From Pelagadaptatus sp034112445 (GTDB lineage: Bacteria > Pseudomonadota > Gammaproteobacteria > Pseudomonadales > Cellvibrionaceae): a stretch of DNA of 64,000 nt. Below the pieces are notes generated by a model. That model was not told the origin of the DNA, did not search any database, and worked only from the letters and a program-made list of their open reading frames with translations. A program made the translations under genes and the position numbers. Location of the stretch: contig JAWUVI010000004.1 in NCBI GenBank assembly GCA_034112445.1, forward strand, positions 55,404 to 119,403, in the 5' to 3' direction. Positions 63,573 through 64,000 of the stretch are shown here, in pieces; position 1 is the first letter of the stretch; each line of letters opens with the position of its first letter.

Positions 63573-64000
63573 TTAGAAATCATAGTTGATGGCAATTTTA
63601 ACCCTGTTATCCGATAGTCTAAGTTTGTAGTCAACATCTTGGGTTACCTTGCCGTTACCTGAGCCGTCTGGAACCGCGGTGCTGTATTTGTAATGCTTAT
63701 TACGCACCCCATCCCAATAGGTTCTGAATCCCATTTTGAATAATTTTGAAATTACTTTTGAGCCCAATCTGATACCGTGGTCGGAGTAGCCATGCTGCAA
63801 CCATTGATGGTTAAGCGCCCGCTGCTCCGTGGTCATGTTTTCTGAGCGAATATCTTCGGCGACTCTATTCAACTCGGAGTTACTTAATGCCGTATTAGGG
63901 TAAATATTTTTGCTGCCTATACGACCATCATTGTGTCGCAGTGGATTGTAGTAATTCATGTCGTGAGTTAATGCATTTGAATAGGATTCTCCAGCCATAA
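63573..64000 (-). CDS. C-terminal part of a probable outer-membrane or secreted protein (partial)
   Basis: At least 141 residues; the frame is open to the window edge. The first in-window Met (63998) is followed by AGESYSNAL, which looks like sequence just after a signal-peptide cleavage site, so the true start is probably outside. The end KLRLSDNRVKIAINYDF finishes with an aromatic residue preceded by alternating residues, as in BAM-recognised beta strands. No family recognised. It lies 93 bp upstream of the RDD gene on the same strand. Confidence 0.55.
   Translation of the reverse strand, partial: MAGESYSNALTHDMNYYNPLRHNDGRIGSKNIYPNTALSNSELNRVAEDIRSENMTTEQRALNHQWLQHGYSDHGIRLGSKVISKLFKMGFRTYWDGVRNKHYKYSTAVPDGSGNGKVTQDVDYKLRLSDNRVKIAINYDF

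Noticed and set aside
1..64000. tRNA, rRNA or insertion-sequence genes
   Set aside because: I read the intergenic spaces and found no cloverleaf-like T-arm sequences, no rRNA segments, and no transposase motifs or terminal inverted repeats.

Overview
The window looks like chromosomal DNA of a marine, moderately AT-rich gammaproteobacterium, probably from the Cellvibrionales/Spongiibacteraceae neighbourhood. This is inferred from gene content and synteny (miaB-DUF1820, dnaE-accA, lptFG/pepA-holC, radA, nadA), not from a search. I see no rRNA, tRNA, CRISPR array, integrase or transposase. Most of the window is housekeeping genes mixed with signalling and membrane genes.

Layout. 1-2.3 kb: 3' part of miaB (minus), DUF1820 gene, cyclic-nucleotide-binding protein. 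2.3-4.8 kb: a decayed MMPL/RND lipid-type exporter whose two partner genes (LolA-like periplasmic protein, outer-membrane barrel) are intact. 4.9-9.3 kb: RND efflux adaptor and permease without an outer-membrane channel. 9.3-14.7 kb: PilZ protein, secreted unknown, dinB under a LexA box, lone exbD, diguanylate cyclase, nadA. 14.8-19.5 kb: dnaE and accA; dnaE carries an in-frame palindromic insertion. 19.5-25.3 kb: small membrane proteins, SUI1-type factor, K+ channel, slyX, PAS-GGDEF-EAL protein. 25.3-35.2 kb: acetolactate synthase, DUF748 protein, PilZ protein, parC, amidohydrolase, HD-GYP phosphodiesterase. 35.2-39.9 kb: Bax-like glucosaminidase, a lambda-P-like/DnaT-like replication gene pair, radA, PilZ protein. 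39.9-46.7 kb: secernin-like peptidase, membrane diguanylate cyclase, gcvP, hflX. 46.8-50.5 kb: an operon of a PotD-like binding protein, a membrane GGDEF-EAL protein and a VF530 protein, resembling the NspS/MbaA polyamine sensor. 50.5-63 kb: valS, an AraC regulator divergent from a di-iron protein, a lipoprotein amidohydrolase, an Asp/Ser-rich protein, holC, pepA, lptF, lptG, an RDD protein. The right edge holds the end of a probable outer-membrane protein.

How the parts relate. Three PilZ receptors, four GGDEF proteins (two with EAL) and one HD-GYP protein make this stretch rich in cyclic-di-GMP signalling. The most interesting observations are the palindromic element inside dnaE, the apparently domesticated phage-type helicase loader pair next to radA, the polyamine-sensor-like operon, the MMPL relic that kept its partners, and a series of short tandem repeats between 35 and 63.5 kb.
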